39,720 nucleotides of DNA from an uncultured Pseudomonadota bacterium (GCA_937891735.1 CALAGR010000119.1:1-39720), one strand, 5' to 3'; counted from the stretch's first letter, positions 8,193 through 21,560 are shown. Program-made: numbers and translations. The notes: generated by a model from the letters alone, not told the origin.

Positions 8193-8537
8193 ATGCGGAT
8201 CTTCCTCCTGCTGACCACCCTCGTCTTGCTGACCACACCGTCCGCGACCGCGGGGTCCTTCGGCCCCGAGGTCTCCGTGACCGCGAAGTCGAGCGAGGGC
8301 GTGGCCCTGCGGGTCAACGTCGAGGCCGTCAACGCCGACATCCAGACCGTGCTGCGCACCCTGGCGGACGTGGGGCGGTTCAACGTGGTCTTCGCCGACG
8401 GGGCGACGGGTCGGGTCACGGTGTCCCTGCGGGACGTGCGCATCGATGAGGCGGCGGTGGTCATCGCCCAGTCCGTGGGGCTGGCGCTGGTGGACCTGGG
8501 CAGCGTCAAGATGGTCGGCCCGCCGAGCCCCCGGTAG
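8193..8537 (+). CDS. Stand-alone secretin/TonB short N-terminal (STN) domain protein
   Basis: A 114-residue protein with a signal peptide (about 1-20) and then one domain. NVEAVNADIQTVLRTLADVGRFNVVF followed by GRVTVSLRDVRIDEAAVVIAQSVGLAL matches the STN/N0 domain at the N-terminus of secretins such as PilQ and of TonB receptors. No secretin pore follows; the gene simply ends. GGGAGG at 8178-8183 supports the ATG. In secretins N0 docks inner-membrane partners, including PilP-type proteins. With a PilP-like gene less than 1 kb upstream, a shared periplasmic role is possible. Truncation of a longer gene is an alternative, but no remnant pore sequence is seen downstream. Confidence 0.72.
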   Translation: MRIFLLLTTLVLLTTPSATAGSFGPEVSVTAKSSEGVALRVNVEAVNADIQTVLRTLADVGRFNVVFADGATGRVTVSLRDVRIDEAAVVIAQSVGLALVDLGSVKMVGPPSPR

Positions 8538-8608
8538 GGGCTGGGCACCACGGTGGGGCCCGAGGCGTTGCGTCATCGGGGGGAGACAGCCTGTCTGGTG
8601 CGGTTGAC

Positions 8609-8662
8609 GCGCCGGCTGGGTGCCGCGCCGGCTGGGTGCCGCGCCGGCTGGGTGCCGCGCCG
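8609..8662. repeat. 16-bp tandem repeat, about 3.4 copies
   Basis: The unit gcgccggctgggtgcc occurs three times without a mismatch (8609-8624, 8625-8640, 8641-8656), followed by the first six bases of a fourth copy. It lies outside coding sequence. Confidence 0.9.
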
Positions 8663-8675
8663 CGGACCCTGAGCG

Positions 8676-8706
8676 GACCAGGCACCGATCTGGACGGTGC
8701 CTGGTC
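8676..8706. terminator. Perfect 12-bp inverted repeat, possible bidirectional terminator
   Basis: The arms gaccaggcaccg and cggtgcctggtc pair perfectly around a 7-base loop. The site lies 138 bp past the STN stop and 308 bp past the stop of the convergent lipoprotein gene. There is no T-run on either side, so an intrinsic terminator is only a possibility; an RNA element or a protein-binding palindrome would also fit. Confidence 0.4.
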
Positions 8707-9014
8707 TGCCGGGACTCATGGACAGCCGCGCGCTCACCGGCATTGCAGGGGAGGAGTGTGCCGTTTGCGCGCCTGCCCACAACTCCCTGGGACAACCTGC
8801 CGGTTCGGTTGCCCACACCGCCCACAGCGGCCAACAACAAGCGTGAAAGAGACAAGGACGAAGATCGGACTTGCCGGGGAGCCGGACACATGAGGTGTCT
8901 GGCGGGGCATGGCACCATCGTGGGGCCTGGAGGGGGTCTGGTTCTCGCACTGATCACGGTCGGTACACGGGTGCGTGAACGGCGGGTGTTCGGGGAAGTC
9001 CGACCCGTGGCGGC

Positions 9015-10613
9015 CTACTCGCGGTGCACCGCGGCCCCGGTGGAGAACCGCAGCTCCATCGCCTGCTCCAGCGGGTTGCCGGTGGTGTCGGCGATCCCCC
9101 CCACGGGCAGCTGCAGCACGTAGGTGGTGTCCGGCTCCAGCGGCGCCCGCGGCGTCAGGTTCACCACCGTCTCCTGCACGTTGATGTCCACGGACACCGC
9201 CGCCGTCTGCCAGCCATCCCCGTCACCGCGCAGGCTCCACAGCCGCGCCGAGCCCGGATGCACCGACATCGGCTCGATCTGCTCGTCGAACGACAGCCCC
9301 ACCCGGCCCGTCAGCGCCACGAACCGGTCGCCGTCCTGCGGCGAGGTCAGCCCCACCCGCGGACCGCGGTCGTCGGGCGCCATCTGCCAGGGCACCACGG
9401 CCGTCGCCTGCCCCGGCGCGCTGCTCGCGTCCACGCTCGCGATGGCCACGTTGCCGATGGGTACGAGCGTGTCGAAGTCGCCCTGCAGCTGCATGCGCCC
9501 GAGCTCCACCGGGGCCCGCTCCTCGGTGAAGTCCCACACGCTGCCGAAGTTGCTGTCCCCGATGAACACGTACTGCCCGTGCAACGCCACGTAGCCGCCG
9601 CTGCCGTCCGGGGTCGGCGCGTCCCCCGCGAAGCGCGGCCGGGAGGGGTCTCGCAGGTCGTACAGGATCGGGCCGCCGCCTCCGTCCTTGCGGGCGAAGA
9701 GCCCGTAGTTCCCCCCCACGTTGGCGAAGTAGTAGGCGCGCGGGCGCCCGTCCCCGTCGCCGACGTTGAACTCCCCGCCGGGGATCGGCTCGGGTCGCAG
9801 CGGGTCGCTCACGTCCATCAGCACCGTGCGGATCCCGCCCGCCGTGCTCGCCATGGCGAGGTTGCCGATCACGTGGAAGCTGCCCACCAAGAGCCCCGGA
9901 TCGAACAGGTACTGGGCCGCCAGCGTGGGGTTGGTGGGATCGCTGGCGTCCACGATGTACACCCCGTTGCTCGTGCCCGACACGAACACCCACGGCCCCT
10001 GCCAGAACACCGACAGCGTCAGCCGCGTGTAGCTGTCCGGGTAGTGGTATCCGGGCAGATCGAGCTCGCTGATCCACACCGGGGCGGCCCGATCCGTGAT
10101 GTCCCAGAAGCCCACGCCCCCCAGCACCTCGCCGGTGGGGATGTCGTCGTCGTCGCCGCCGCCTCCCCGCTCCACCGCCAGGCCGCCGTGGTAGTCCACC
10201 GCCAGGTAGTCCCGTCCGTTGACGGTCGAGAACCCCAGGCTGTGGCTCTCCCGCATCAAGGGGCTGTAGCCCTGGCCGTGCAGCACCGGCGCGCAGGGGG
10301 CGGACACGTCGAACAGCGACACTCCGCCCCCGCCCTCCTCGGGCGCCCAGGGCATCACCAGCCACCCGTCGTACATGGCCACGAGGTTGTGGTGCTCGGC
10401 GTCCTGCTCCCCGCCCAGCAGGTAGGCGCAGTGCTCCCAGAGGGCGTCCTGCGCGAACGTGGTGGTCGGCCCCCCGGGCCCGGAGGTGCTCCAGGCGGCG
10501 GCGTCGGGGAAGTCGGGAGGCATGGGCGGCGCGTCCGGGCCGGGCGGCGCCGGCGAGCACCCCAGCACCAGCGAGAGCACCAACGGCAGGGACGTGCGGC
10601 AGATCCTGGACAT
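9015..10613 (-). CDS. LVIVD-repeat beta-propeller lipoprotein with C-terminal Ig-like domain
   Basis: A 532-residue lipoprotein with lipobox VLGC (Cys19). At least six LVIVD-type repeats are readable, each with a strand, then D[VIA]xDPxxP, for example VYIVDASDPTNP, TVLMDVSDPLRP and ILYDLRDPSRP. LVIVD repeats form a beta-propeller-like surface in bacterial and archaeal secreted proteins. The last 120 residues (VGLTSPQDGDRFVAL through PDTTYVLQL and LRFSTG) look like a Big_5/SbsA Ig-like domain. An Asp/Gly-rich loop (GGGGDDDD) interrupts the propeller. The ATG at 10613 gives a clean signal peptide; the longer upstream frame is antisense to the next gene. Function unknown; a cell-surface binding role is likely. 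Confidence 0.82.
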   Translation of the reverse strand: MSRICRTSLPLVLSLVLGCSPAPPGPDAPPMPPDFPDAAAWSTSGPGGPTTTFAQDALWEHCAYLLGGEQDAEHHNLVAMYDGWLVMPWAPEEGGGGVSLFDVSAPCAPVLHGQGYSPLMRESHSLGFSTVNGRDYLAVDYHGGLAVERGGGGDDDDIPTGEVLGGVGFWDITDRAAPVWISELDLPGYHYPDSYTRLTLSVFWQGPWVFVSGTSNGVYIVDASDPTNPTLAAQYLFDPGLLVGSFHVIGNLAMASTAGGIRTVLMDVSDPLRPEPIPGGEFNVGDGDGRPRAYYFANVGGNYGLFARKDGGGGPILYDLRDPSRPRFAGDAPTPDGSGGYVALHGQYVFIGDSNFGSVWDFTEERAPVELGRMQLQGDFDTLVPIGNVAIASVDASSAPGQATAVVPWQMAPDDRGPRVGLTSPQDGDRFVALTGRVGLSFDEQIEPMSVHPGSARLWSLRGDGDGWQTAAVSVDINVQETVVNLTPRAPLEPDTTYVLQLPVGGIADTTGNPLEQAMELRFSTGAAVHRE

Positions 10614-10664
10614 GCGCCTGCATCCTGCCACGACCCCGGCTCGCCCGCGGACCGGTCCTGCTGC

Positions 10665-11747
10665 ATGATGCCGCTCATGCGAACGCTCCCTGCCGTCCTG
10701 CCCGCCCTGGCCGCCCTCGTGGCGGTGTCGCTCACGCCCACCTTGGGCATCGCTGGCTCCTTCGAGAGCAAGGAGCTCGGCGGCTGCCAGATCCCCCTGC
10801 TGCCCGGGGCGAAGCTCACCTCGGAGCAGTCCAACACCTTCGAGAGCGGCAACCTCGTGTTCAACTCGAAGGGCGCCCAGCACATGGTGTTCTGGTTCCC
10901 GGGGGCCAGCGCGGAGCTCACCGAAGCCACGGTCAAGGTGTACGCCGAGGCCTTCGGCAAGTCCGGGGCGTGGCTCGGGGTGGACACCATCAGCTGGGAG
11001 CAGGTCGAGGGCAGCAAGGCCGCGCGCCTGCCCGTCAAGATGAGCAAGGACCAGCCGGTGGAAGGCCGCATGTTGATGTGGTCGTCCGTGGCGACGGGGC
11101 GCTACTTCATGTACGTGCTGACCCCTTCGTGGTCGAGCGCCGGCAAGGCGAGCCTGTCCGACGACAAGCTCGACGGGCTGCTGACCGAGGCCGGTGGGCT
11201 GGTGAGCTGCGCCGGCGCCGGCAAGGTGGCCGACAAGCTCGCCGTCATCGATCCCGCGCCTGTCGGCTACAAGGTGGACCTCGCGGATCTGCCGTCGATC
11301 GCCTATCTGCGCACCATGGGCGGACACCGCGCGGTGCTGTGGCGGGCCAGCGTGGCCGGCGACGGCAGCTGCGTGACCCCCGCGGAGACCCTGTTCGCGG
11401 GCTTCGTCAACGCCGACGCGAGCCTGTCGTTCGCGGGCCCCTCGACCATCGCGGCGGACAACCTCGACGGCTCCGAGGAGGGGGCGACCTGCGACGTCAG
11501 CCGCCCCATCAAGGGCATGAGCAGCGAAGGGGAAGGGGACTTCGCGCGCTACCTGGCCTTCGCCTGTCCCGACGACCCGGACAGCCTGATCCTCGCCCTG
11601 GAGCTGGTCAGCGGAGGGGTCGCGGACCGGCGCCTGGACGTGAGCCAGGCGGTCTGCGCCGGCGAGGTCCCGGGCACGGCGCGGACGCGGGAGCCGGAGC
11701 CGAGCACCCCGGCCGCGGATCGCCGCCAGTGGGTGCCCGGCCAGTAG
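10665..11747 (+). CDS. Exported protein of unknown function
   Basis: A 360-residue protein that I do not recognise. It has a signal peptide after MRTLPAVLPALAAL and four or more Cys residues in the mature part, suggesting a periplasmic or secreted protein with disulfides. The tail (last 30 residues) is Pro/Glu/Arg-rich and probably disordered. ATGs at 10665, 10668 and 10677 are all in frame; none has a good ribosome binding site, and 10677 gives the most standard signal peptide. It is divergent from the LVIVD lipoprotein gene with only 51 bp between the starts, and is convergent with the next gene, 1 bp apart. Confidence 0.7.
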   Translation: MMPLMRTLPAVLPALAALVAVSLTPTLGIAGSFESKELGGCQIPLLPGAKLTSEQSNTFESGNLVFNSKGAQHMVFWFPGASAELTEATVKVYAEAFGKSGAWLGVDTISWEQVEGSKAARLPVKMSKDQPVEGRMLMWSSVATGRYFMYVLTPSWSSAGKASLSDDKLDGLLTEAGGLVSCAGAGKVADKLAVIDPAPVGYKVDLADLPSIAYLRTMGGHRAVLWRASVAGDGSCVTPAETLFAGFVNADASLSFAGPSTIAADNLDGSEEGATCDVSRPIKGMSSEGEGDFARYLAFACPDDPDSLILALELVSGGVADRRLDVSQAVCAGEVPGTARTREPEPSTPAADRRQWVPGQ

Positions 11748-11748
11748 C

Positions 11749-13221
11749 TCAGTCCGCGCGTCGCCTCAGCGTCAGCACCACTCCGAGGGCGCCGAGCAGC
11801 AGCGCCAGCGCGTCGGGGTTTCCCCGAGGAACCGCCGAGCAGCCGGCCGCTTCGGGGTCGGGGAGCTCGATCCCCCCGGGGCGCTCGATCCGCAGCACCT
11901 GATCCCAGCGCGTGGTGGACCCCTTCGAGCGCACGCGCACCGTCGCGACCCCGTCCAGCAGGGGCGGCAGGGTCACTGAGAGGGTCTGGGAGTCGGCGGT
12001 CTCGGTCTCTTTGAGCACCTCCAGCGGGATCACCCCCTGGTCCAGGGTCTCGATCTCCACGGCGCCGCCGAGCAGGCCCACGCCGGTGATCTCGAGCTCG
12101 GTGGCGCGCCCCGGGGTCACCTTCATCGGCCACACCAGGTCGATGCGGGCGGGCGGCGTGTGTGTGCCGCCTCCCTCGACCGCGCGGTAGACGAAGGCAC
12201 CGGCGAGCACCACCTCGTCCGCCCCCTGCACCACCCGCACGTCCACGGCGCCGCCTTCGGGCACGCCCGCCTCGGCCGCGGACGGGATCTGCAGCGTGGC
12301 CAGGGTCGGTGTCACGTCGATCAGGACGGCCGGGGCTCCGCCCAGCCACACCTGCAGGGTGGGAGCGAGGTTGTCGCCCACCAGCGCGACCTGTACGCCC
12401 CCCGCCCGGGGGCCGTCCTTGGGGGACACGAACGCCGCCGTCGGTGGCGGCGGCCCGTCCGCGGTCCAGCCCGGAGGCGGCTCCGCGAAGCCCCCGTCGG
12501 CGTCGGCGTGGGAGGTGTACGGCAGGCTGATCTGGCTCGCGCTCCACTCGAAGTCGTCCAGCAGGACCGCGCTGTCCCAGACGCCATCGGCGACGTCGTA
12601 CAGGGCGAAGGTCAGGGTGATGACGTCGTTGGGCTGCACCGGCGCGATGGTCACCAGCCACCCCGTCGAGCCGTCCTGGTCGAAGCCGGTGCCGGTGAGG
12701 TCCACCGGGTTCGTGACGGTGAAGAAGGCGTTGTTGACGGTGATCGGGTTGCCGTACGCGTCCCAGGCGAGCTGTCCGGTCCAGGCCGCCCCGCTCAGGT
12801 TGAGCTCGAGCGTGTCGTTGAAGGAGCTGCCCACCCACTCGGGGTACTCGCGGCTGAAGAAGTCGTGCCGGAAGAAGAACGAGTTGGCCCAGGGCGGCAC
12901 ATCGAGCTGGAACGTGATCTCGATGCGGTCGCCGGGGTCAGAGAAGGTGCCGGGCCAGTCGTAGTCCTGCAGCAGCGTGACGTCGGCCGCCAGGCCCGTG
13001 GACAGCAGGCACATCGACCCGCCCTCGAAGGGCCCGAACTGCCCCAGGCTGCTGCGCACGGCGACCATGTCCGGGTCACCGGCCGTGTAGCTCAACGAGC
13101 CGGCGACGAGATCGCCCGGAGCGATGTCCATCGCGGCCCAGCACTGGGGGGCGGACACGGCGTGCGCGGCGGATGGAACAAGGAGCGCGAGCAGCGCGGC
13201 GGCGTAGGCGGATCGAGTCAT
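11749..13221 (-). CDS. Choice-of-anchor-L-like protein with IPT/TIG domain and MYXO-CTERM-like tail
   Basis: A 490-residue exported protein. Signal peptide: about 1-22 (AAHA before VSAPQ). Residues about 25-230 contain FFFRHDFFSREYPEWVGSSFNDTLEL, the hallmark EYPE-[WF]-VGSxFND of choice-of-anchor-L domains. Residues about 250-350 are an IPT/TIG Ig-like domain (VSPKDGPRAGGVQVALVGDN). A further strand-rich region precedes the C-terminal tail GCSAVPRG, hydrophobic helix and LRRRAD, which fits MYXO-CTERM surface anchoring. I start at the ATG at 13221; an in-frame ATG at 13233 would add four residues. The gene lies downstream of the alpha-2-macroglobulin gene on the same strand with a 102-bp gap. 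Ligand unknown. Confidence 0.8.
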   Translation of the reverse strand: MTRSAYAAALLALLVPSAAHAVSAPQCWAAMDIAPGDLVAGSLSYTAGDPDMVAVRSSLGQFGPFEGGSMCLLSTGLAADVTLLQDYDWPGTFSDPGDRIEITFQLDVPPWANSFFFRHDFFSREYPEWVGSSFNDTLELNLSGAAWTGQLAWDAYGNPITVNNAFFTVTNPVDLTGTGFDQDGSTGWLVTIAPVQPNDVITLTFALYDVADGVWDSAVLLDDFEWSASQISLPYTSHADADGGFAEPPPGWTADGPPPPTAAFVSPKDGPRAGGVQVALVGDNLAPTLQVWLGGAPAVLIDVTPTLATLQIPSAAEAGVPEGGAVDVRVVQGADEVVLAGAFVYRAVEGGGTHTPPARIDLVWPMKVTPGRATELEITGVGLLGGAVEIETLDQGVIPLEVLKETETADSQTLSVTLPPLLDGVATVRVRSKGSTTRWDQVLRIERPGGIELPDPEAAGCSAVPRGNPDALALLLGALGVVLTLRRRAD

Positions 13222-13323
13222 TGGGTCCCCCATCGGTGAGTCCGATGCCGGGGCCGTGCTCTCACATCCGAGAAGAGATCGCTTCAAGTCCGGATCGGCC
13301 GCACCTCCCCCGGCGATCCCGGG

Positions 13324-17736
<4,413 letters not shown>

Positions 17737-17899
17737 GACGGCTCCCTGGTGGCACCGATGGGCTGGCCCGCCGACCGGCGCGCAAGCAGGCCGCGGGGGG
17801 ATCCCGCCGCCTTCGATGTCCCACTGACAGGGAGGATGTGGCTCAGGTTCCCGGGAAGGGGTCGGGGTTACCGGCGCGTTACACGTTGGGTGGTCGGAC

Positions 17900-18304
17900 C
17901 TACCAGGGCTGGGTCGGCGCGTGCTCCGGACCGTCGTCAGGCGCCAGACCCTCGGGGGACAGCTCGAGGTCCTCTGCATCGACCGCGCCCAGCGGCTGAC
18001 CCGCGCCGAAGCCCCCGGGGCACACGTCCTGGGGAAGGCAGACCGAGTCCGTCGCGTTGACCTGCACGCAGCCCCAGCCGTTCGCGCAGTTGGCGGGGTT
18101 GTTCGTGCAGGGGGAGCCGGCGCACACGTCGGGGACGGCCGTGGTGCCGTCTGCGCACAACACGTCCCACTCGATGCATTGGGTTCCGCAGGGATCGGTG
18201 CGGGTGAATCCGCTGCCGCTGGCCTCACAGGGATCGCCAGCCGAGAGCTGGCAGCCGGTGAGCAGCAGGAGCGCGAACAGAGTCGAGGAGGTGAAGCGGG
18301 ACAT
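17900..18304 (-). CDS. Small Cys-rich lipoprotein
   Basis: A 134-residue predicted lipoprotein (lipobox LTGC, Cys18). The mature part has about 12 Cys in CxxxC-like spacing (DPCGTQC, VCAGSPC, NCANGWGC, VCLPQDVC), typical of small disulfide-rich exported domains in this type of bacterium. The last 30 residues are acidic. It lies 163 bp upstream of the A2M gene and 41 bp downstream of the c-di-GMP hybrid gene, all on the same strand. The domain could not be named. Confidence 0.7.
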   Translation of the reverse strand: MSRFTSSTLFALLLLTGCQLSAGDPCEASGSGFTRTDPCGTQCIEWDVLCADGTTAVPDVCAGSPCTNNPANCANGWGCVQVNATDSVCLPQDVCPGGFGAGQPLGAVDAEDLELSPEGLAPDDGPEHAPTQPW

Positions 18305-18345
18305 GGCCCGAAGGATACCCGTGACCGAACGGACCGACCGCGCGG

Positions 18346-20607
18346 TCAGTCGTCGATGTGCATCACGGTGCCCAGCAGGGGTCCTGCCTCGTCGGCGGGC
18401 AGGGGCTTCGCGAACAAGTACCCCTGGGCCAGCTGGCAGCCCATCGCCTCGAGCAGCCTGAGCTGGGCTGGTCGCTCCACGCCCTCGGCCACGACATCGA
18501 GCTGCATGCCCAGACCCAGGGCCACCAGCGAGCCCACGATGGCCAGGTTCTGGGGGTCTTCGTCCGAGCTGCCCACGAACGACCGGTCGAGCTTCAGCGT
18601 GGTGAAGGGGAGCTGCCGAAGGGCGCTCAGCGAGCTGAATCCCGTGCCGAAGTCGTCCATCGAGAGCCCCGCGCCCAGCTCCCTGAGGGCCGGAACGGAC
18701 TGCGCGACGTCGTCGCCCGTTGTCAGCACGACGCTCTCGGTCAGCTCGAACTCCAGCACCGACGCGGGGAGCTGGTGCTCCTTCAGCGCGTCGCGCACGG
18801 CCTTGACGAAACTGGAGCCCGCGAGCTGGCGCCCCGACAGGTTGACGTGCATGCGGAACGGGAAGCTGCCTCCCCGGGCCTGCCGCCATCGCGCGATCTG
18901 TGCGCAGGCCTCTTCCAACACGAACATCCCGATCGGGTTGATGAGCCCGGTCTCCTCGGCGAGGGGGATGAAGTCCACCGGGGGCACCACGCCCCGGGTT
19001 GGATGAAGCCACCGGACCAGCGCCTCCAGCCCCACCACCTCGTGGCTGCCCAGGGCGATGATCGGCTGGTAGAGCAGGAACAGCTGCCGTCCGTCGATGG
19101 CCTTGCGCAGGTCGCCCTGGAACTGCAGGTGGGCGAGGGAGCGGGCGTGCATCTGCTTGTCGAAGACGACGAACCGGGCCTTGCCGGCCTCCTTTGCCCG
19201 GTACATGGCGGTGTCGGCGTCCCGCATCAGGTCCTCGGGCAGGGCCAGGGGCGTCGCCGCGATGGCGATGCCGATGCTCATGGTCGTGAACACCTCCTGG
19301 CCGGCCACCTCCGCCGGGGTCGTGACCATGCGCTGCAGGCGCTCCGCCACCTGGAAGACGGCGAACTCGTCCACGTAGCCCTCGAGAACGACGGCGAACT
19401 CGTCGCCGCCGAAGCGCGCCGCCGTGTCCTGCTCGCGGATGGCGCCGCTGATCCGCCTGGACACCTCGATGAGCAGCTCGTCACCGGCGGCGTGTCCCAG
19501 GCTGTCGTTGACGATCTTGAAGCGGTCCAGGTCGCAGAAGAGCACCGCCACGCCCATCCGGGAGCGCCGGGCGCGGCTGAGGGCGCGCTCGAGCCGCTCC
19601 AGAAAGAGGGCCCGGTTGGGCAGTCCGGTGAGGGGATCGTGGTGGGCGGCGTGCTGGAGCCGCGCCTCGGCGAGCTTCAGGTCCGTCACGTCGTGAAAGG
19701 ACATGACGGCCTTGGGGGGGCCGTCGTTGCCCAGCCGGGACGCGCGCACCCGGAAGCACCGCCAGCCGTCCGAGCAGTGCGGGGTGCACTCGACGTTCAG
19801 CTCGTCCTTGGAGCCGTCGAGGAGGGCGGGCAGGCCGTCGGCGAGGGTCCGGGCGCAGCGGTGCTCCTCCGCGTGCTCCCGGCACAGGGACAGGAAGTCG
19901 ATGCCCGGTGGGTGGTCCGGCCCCACCAGGGGGTTCTTCCCCGCGAACGTATTCCACTCGTCGTTGGTGGACACGAGGCTGCCCGACTTGTCCACGATGC
20001 CCACACAGGAGGACACGCCGTCGAGCACGGCTTGAAGGAACAGTTCGGACTGCTTCAGATCCCTGGCCTCGGTCGTGGCCTTCCGCTCCCGAGCGCGCAC
20101 CCGGACGTAGTCCTCGAAGGTGGCCGACAGGTACTCGACGGCGTGGTCGCGGTCGAGGATCAGGGGCAGCTTCTGGTCAAAGAGGCGGAACTCACCGGTG
20201 CTGACGACGTCCGCGCTGGCTCGCACGCGCAGCAGGCGCGCGATCCGTCCGAGGAGGACCTCGGCGTCGAACGGCTTCGAGACGAAGCTGTCTGCGCCGC
20301 ACTCCAGGCCGGCCAGGACGTCATCCGGCGACTCCAGGCTGGTGAGGAGCATGACGGGCAGCCTGCGCGTGGACGGCGCCGTCTTGATGCGGCGGCAGAG
20401 CTCGTATCCGTCGATGACGGGCATCTGCACGTCGCTCAGGACGAGCTCGAAGCGGCCAGTCTCCACGGCCTCCAACGCCTTCTGTCCATCCCGCACTACC
20501 TGCACGCGGTAGCCCGCCCGGAGCAGGACGCGCTCCATGGCCGCGGCCTGCGTGCGGCTGTCCTCGACGATCAATATGCCTTTCGGCTCCGTGTTTCCCC
20601 CCGTCAT
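18346..20607 (-). CDS. REC-PAS-GGDEF-EAL c-di-GMP signalling protein
   Basis: A 753-residue hybrid. The receiver domain (about 9-125) has the acidic pocket VEDS, phospho-acceptor Asp59 in LSDVQMP and the KPFD lysine. A PAS-like domain (about 200-315) is followed by a GGDEF domain with HHDPLTGLPNRA, FCDLDRFKIVND and FGGDEF, then an EAL domain with EALVRW, MHVNLSGRQ, DDFGTGFSSL and a KLDRSFV segment. Both catalytic signatures look intact, so it could make or degrade c-di-GMP, usually with one activity dominant. No membrane segment is seen. I chose the ATG at 20607, directly before the receiver; a GTG at 20715 would add a 36-residue Pro-rich leader. No histidine kinase is adjacent. Confidence 0.92.
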   Translation of the reverse strand: MTGGNTEPKGILIVEDSRTQAAAMERVLLRAGYRVQVVRDGQKALEAVETGRFELVLSDVQMPVIDGYELCRRIKTAPSTRRLPVMLLTSLESPDDVLAGLECGADSFVSKPFDAEVLLGRIARLLRVRASADVVSTGEFRLFDQKLPLILDRDHAVEYLSATFEDYVRVRARERKATTEARDLKQSELFLQAVLDGVSSCVGIVDKSGSLVSTNDEWNTFAGKNPLVGPDHPPGIDFLSLCREHAEEHRCARTLADGLPALLDGSKDELNVECTPHCSDGWRCFRVRASRLGNDGPPKAVMSFHDVTDLKLAEARLQHAAHHDPLTGLPNRALFLERLERALSRARRSRMGVAVLFCDLDRFKIVNDSLGHAAGDELLIEVSRRISGAIREQDTAARFGGDEFAVVLEGYVDEFAVFQVAERLQRMVTTPAEVAGQEVFTTMSIGIAIAATPLALPEDLMRDADTAMYRAKEAGKARFVVFDKQMHARSLAHLQFQGDLRKAIDGRQLFLLYQPIIALGSHEVVGLEALVRWLHPTRGVVPPVDFIPLAEETGLINPIGMFVLEEACAQIARWRQARGGSFPFRMHVNLSGRQLAGSSFVKAVRDALKEHQLPASVLEFELTESVVLTTGDDVAQSVPALRELGAGLSMDDFGTGFSSLSALRQLPFTTLKLDRSFVGSSDEDPQNLAIVGSLVALGLGMQLDVVAEGVERPAQLRLLEAMGCQLAQGYLFAKPLPADEAGPLLGTVMHIDD

Positions 20608-20968
20608 GAGTTCGGCGCGTCTTCCTGGTGGCGGTGCTGGACCGGAGCGGGGTTTCGCCTTCCTTGGCGGGGGGGCGGGTGGCTTGATCGAGGGACGCAA
20701 GTCCGACGATGGCACGCCGGATCGTACCGCACCCGGGCAAGGTCGTCTGTGACGCGGGTCGCTGCCGGGCCACCTTCGTCTTCAGAGTCACCACCAGCGC
20801 GCGGTCGTCGCCGTTGAGCCGGGACGCAGCGCGCGGCGGACCCTCTCCTGCGGGCTTCTGTCAGACGCCCTGGTACCGCCTCTCAGGGCGTCAGCAGGGG
20901 AGCAGAGGACCGCGGCGAAGGTCCGTCGGCCAGCACCGCCAGCGCTTCGGTTCAGTTCGTTGGTTCGG
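20608..20968. other. Intergenic region with one hairpin
   Basis: This 361-bp gap lies between the CBS gene and the hybrid c-di-GMP gene, both on the minus strand. It should carry the hybrid gene's promoter. Apart from the inverted repeat at 20864-20892 I see no gene or recognisable element; the short open frames in it have no domain or ribosome binding site. Confidence 0.4.
20864..20892 (-). terminator. 9-bp inverted repeat downstream of the CBS gene
   Basis: gacgccctg and cagggcgtc pair perfectly around an 11-base loop, 76 bp beyond the CBS stop. No T-run follows, so termination is only a suggestion. Confidence 0.3.
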
Positions 20969-21403
20969 TCAGGCGCGTCCACCGATGTACTCGGCCAGGT
21001 GGGAGATCTCGTCCTTGTGCTCCTTGAGGAGCTGCTTGACGCAGTCGCCGATGGAGATGACGCCGACGAGCTGGTCGTCCTCGACGACAGGCAGGTGGCG
21101 GAATCGGTGGCGGGTCATCAACTCCATGCAGTGGTCGATGGTGTCGCCCTGCCCGACGGTCACCACGGGGCTGGACATGATCGCCCCGACGGCCGTCTCC
21201 TTGCTCGAGCGCCCCTCCAGGGCGACCTTCCGCAGATAGTCCCGCTCCGTGATGATGCCGACGACGAGGTCTCCTTCGGTCACGACCAGCGCGCCGACGC
21301 CGCGCTCTGCCATCACCCGGATCGCGTCGAACACCATCGCCCCCTCCGTCGTGGTGAGCGCGACGTCGGCCTTTCTGGCCAGGATCCTCTTTACGGTGCC
21401 CAT
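20969..21403 (-). CDS. CBS-domain-pair regulatory protein
   Basis: A 144-residue protein made of two CBS domains and little else. CBS1 (about 18-60) ends GALVVTEGDLVVGIITERDYLRK; CBS2 (about 75-125) ends HLPVVEDDQLVGVISIGDCVK. A Bateman pair of this kind binds adenine nucleotides (AMP, ATP, SAM) and usually regulates a partner protein; this stand-alone type is widespread, and no attached effector domain is present here. The ATG at 21403 has GGGAG five to six bases upstream. It is cytoplasmic. No obvious partner is encoded next to it; the c-di-GMP gene downstream is separated by 361 bp. Confidence 0.88.
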   Translation of the reverse strand: MGTVKRILARKADVALTTTEGAMVFDAIRVMAERGVGALVVTEGDLVVGIITERDYLRKVALEGRSSKETAVGAIMSSPVVTVGQGDTIDHCMELMTRHRFRHLPVVEDDQLVGVISIGDCVKQLLKEHKDEISHLAEYIGGRA

Positions 21404-21560
21404 GGGTGCTCCCTCTGCAGACCCCCCGATCTGCTCAATCGAGAATAGCCGCCGCCTGGGACACCGCCAGGGACCATTTCGGGCTCGAGATCGTGGGGTC
21501 TGACCGTGTGGCGGTGCGCTGGTTCCGCCATTCGCGAGCCGGTGCCGCCTTTGGCGTCGC

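Larger units (their letters stand above)
8538..9014. other. Non-coding island between convergent genes
   Basis: This 477-bp stretch separates the STN gene from the convergent LVIVD lipoprotein gene. Its open frames have no domain, no ribosome binding site and unusual codon use, and parts such as 8829-8871 are clearly less GC-rich than the flanking genes. It contains a 16-bp tandem repeat (8609-8662) and a strong hairpin (8676-8706). It could hold a bidirectional terminator or a small RNA; neither is proven. Confidence 0.5.

Noticed and set aside
8620..9123. Plus-strand open frame of 167 codons in the 8538-9014 island
   Set aside because: No ribosome binding site or domain; it overlaps the end of the convergent lipoprotein gene.
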